This document shows, piece after piece, positions 6,229 to 6,964 of a DNA stretch of 6,964 nt (positions are counted from its first letter, which is position 1; every line of letters starts with the position of its first letter). Position numbers and translations under genes: made by a program. The stretch comes from Clostridiales bacterium. GTDB taxonomy: Bacteria; Bacillota_A; Clostridia; Peptostreptococcales; Anaerovoracaceae. The DNA lies in assembly GCA_015058265.1 (NCBI GenBank), contig SVCR01000089.1, forward strand, positions 1 to 6,964, written 5' to 3'. Below the pieces are notes generated by a model. That model saw nothing but the letters and a program-made list of their open reading frames with translations. It had not been told where the DNA came from and did no database searches.

Positions 6229-6237
6229 CCCCCCTTT
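6229..6237 (-). promoter_or_regulatory. Ribosome binding site that fixes the CotH start
   Basis: On the minus strand AAAGGGGGG lies 7 nt before the ATG at 6221. The alternative in-frame ATG at 6302 has no purine-rich site upstream and would put 27 mostly hydrophilic residues ahead of the signal peptide. Confidence 0.85.
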
Positions 6238-6329
6238 ACTAGGTTCAGGTCTGATTCGAATTTCCGAAATAACATGGGATCCCGGTCTTGAAAGAGATTC
6301 ATGCCGACTCGATGCGACTTATTACTTGC

Positions 6330-6357
6330 ATTTTACCATAGGTGAAGGCTCATCCAA
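6330..6357 (-). promoter_or_regulatory. Probable promoter of the CotH gene
   Basis: On the minus strand TTGGAT (6357-6352), a 16-nt spacer and TAAAAT (6335-6330) resemble a housekeeping promoter. A TGG directly before the -10 makes it an extended type. It lies just downstream of the DUF4317 terminator and gives a leader of about 100 nt. Only three of six -35 bases match consensus. Confidence 0.5.
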
Positions 6358-6380
6358 ACAAAGCATAAATCAATTAACAG

Positions 6381-6400
6381 AAAACACCTCCGAAGAGGTG
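6381..6400 (-). terminator. Intrinsic terminator with UUCG tetraloop, after the DUF4317 gene
   Basis: On the minus strand CACCTC-TTCG-GAGGTG (6400-6385) is a perfect 6-bp stem closed by a stable UUCG tetraloop. It is followed at once by TTTT (6384-6381). It lies about 150 nt after the stop codon and separates this gene from the CotH promoter. Confidence 0.85.
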
Positions 6401-6429
6401 CCTCGTTTAGTCGTATATCGCGCTATTCT

Positions 6430-6445
6430 GATAGATTATTCTATC
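6430..6445. other. Short inverted repeat in the DUF4317 3' untranslated region
   Basis: GATAGA-TTAT-TCTATC is a perfect 6-bp AT-rich inverted repeat between the stop codon and the terminator. It is weak as an RNA hairpin and has no assigned role. Confidence 0.4.
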
Positions 6446-6508
6446 CTGATATGCAGGTCCATTCAGCAACTTCGCTCTGCACGGATATGGTGAACCATTC
6501 ATGTCCAG

Positions 6509-6566
6509 CGTTCTACTCGGATATGTCGATGGCATACAATTGCATCGTTCTACTCGGATATGTCGA
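6509..6566. repeat. 21-nt perfect direct repeat spanning the DUF4317 stop codon
   Basis: The 21-nt segment beginning CGTTCTACTCGG and ending ATATGTCGA is identical at 6509-6529 and 6546-6566, 37 nt apart. The right copy contains the last codons and the TAG stop (6552-6550) of the DUF4317 gene; the left copy lies in its 3' untranslated region. A shorter match, ACTCGGATAT, recurs inside the gene at 6575-6584. The period is not a multiple of three. It looks like a local duplication of the gene end. Confidence 0.85.
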
Positions 6567-6964
6567 CTCCATTGACTCGGATATCCGCGCCGACCGGTAC
6601 CAGGAAGTACTTGACCCCGTCGATCACCTGCGTCTTGATCCTCAAAGCCTGCTCCGGAGCTGTCACTATCTTCGCCTCGGAAGATACGATCTCATACCGG
6701 TTCTTCTCCACGATGTTCGATGCATTGATGATCTCTGTCTCTCCGAGATTGTTCTTCAGGTTCTCGCGGAAGGAATCGACTTTGGCCGCCGGAACGCCTC
6801 TTGATGTAAGGACTTCCTCCACCTCTTCCATTGAGATCGTCGGGATGAAAGCGGATCCCGATTCTTCGTTCTCATCGATCTTGGCAGCGAGCTTTGCCTG
6901 GACTCCCGTCATCACATCCAGACTGCAGTCTTCGCCGAGTGACTGCGCCAAAGTCTCATTGAAC
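6550..6964 (-). CDS. DUF4317 family protein, C-terminal part, 5' end beyond right edge
   Basis: The last 137 residues are visible, entering the window as FNETLAQSLGEDC, so no start codon belongs here. The C-terminus matches what I remember of DUF4317 proteins, a family of unknown function of roughly 400 residues common in Clostridia. Shared features are LGEDCSLDV near the start of the fragment, ASNIVEKNRYEI in the middle, and an ending of IDGVKYFLVPV followed by IRVNGVDI. No signal peptide or membrane segment is seen in this part, consistent with a cytoplasmic protein. The stop is the TAG at 6552-6550, followed by a clear terminator, so the gene ends its transcription unit. The functional link to the surface-protein genes downstream is unknown. 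The family call is from memory of the motif pattern. Confidence 0.8.
   Translation of the reverse strand, partial: FNETLAQSLGEDCSLDVMTGVQAKLAAKIDENEESGSAFIPTISMEEVEEVLTSRGVPAAKVDSFRENLKNNLGETEIINASNIVEKNRYEIVSSEAKIVTAPEQALRIKTQVIDGVKYFLVPVGADIRVNGVDISE

Noticed and set aside
6222..6302. An upstream in-frame ATG at 6302 that would give the CotH protein 27 more residues.
   Set aside because: No ribosome binding site precedes it, and it would place a hydrophilic stretch before the signal peptide. The ATG at 6221 has AAAGGGGGG 7 nt upstream.

Overview
The window looks like chromosome from an anaerobic Gram-positive bacterium of the Clostridia (Bacillota), probably a host-associated gut or oral type. 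This rests on gene content: a class C (pilus-type) sortase, a Cna_B-containing pilin-like surface protein, a secreted CotH protein with bacterial Ig-like domains and a lysine-rich BspA-like tail, and the C-terminus of a DUF4317 protein, a family I know mainly from Clostridia. All four supported genes lie on the minus strand, so transcription runs right to left. The long plus-strand open frames are shadows.

Layout from right to left (5' to 3' on the minus strand). (1) 6964-6550 is the C-terminal 137 residues of a DUF4317 protein. Its stop codon sits inside a 21-nt duplicated segment, and an intrinsic terminator with a UUCG tetraloop follows at 6400-6381. (2) An extended -10 promoter near 6357-6330 probably drives the 898-aa secreted CotH multidomain protein (6221-3525). 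(3) A gene-free region of about 1.45 kb (3524-2071) contains three perfect 12-bp inverted repeats, one of them a good bidirectional terminator, clustered TTCCGGC motifs, an AT-rich block with two extended -10-like elements each next to a perfect palindrome, and several decayed direct repeats, including two 48-nt copies 80 nt apart. (4) A class C sortase gene (2070-1192) and, 41 nt downstream, a pilin-like Cna_B protein (1150 to beyond the left edge) form a probable operon.

The sortase and the surface protein make functional sense together: a class C sortase normally polymerises pilins or attaches them to the wall through their C-terminal sorting signal, which here would lie beyond the left edge. 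The CotH protein is separately transcribed. Its signal peptide, kinase-like CotH domain, Ig-like modules and cationic tail suggest an extracellular, wall-associated protein. A functional tie to the pilus genes is only a neighbourhood inference.

The least explained parts are the intergenic region, which would give the sortase operon an untranslated leader of about 600 nt if the best promoter candidate is correct, and the domain architecture of the CotH protein. I recognised no known riboswitch, CRISPR array, tRNA, rRNA or insertion sequence.
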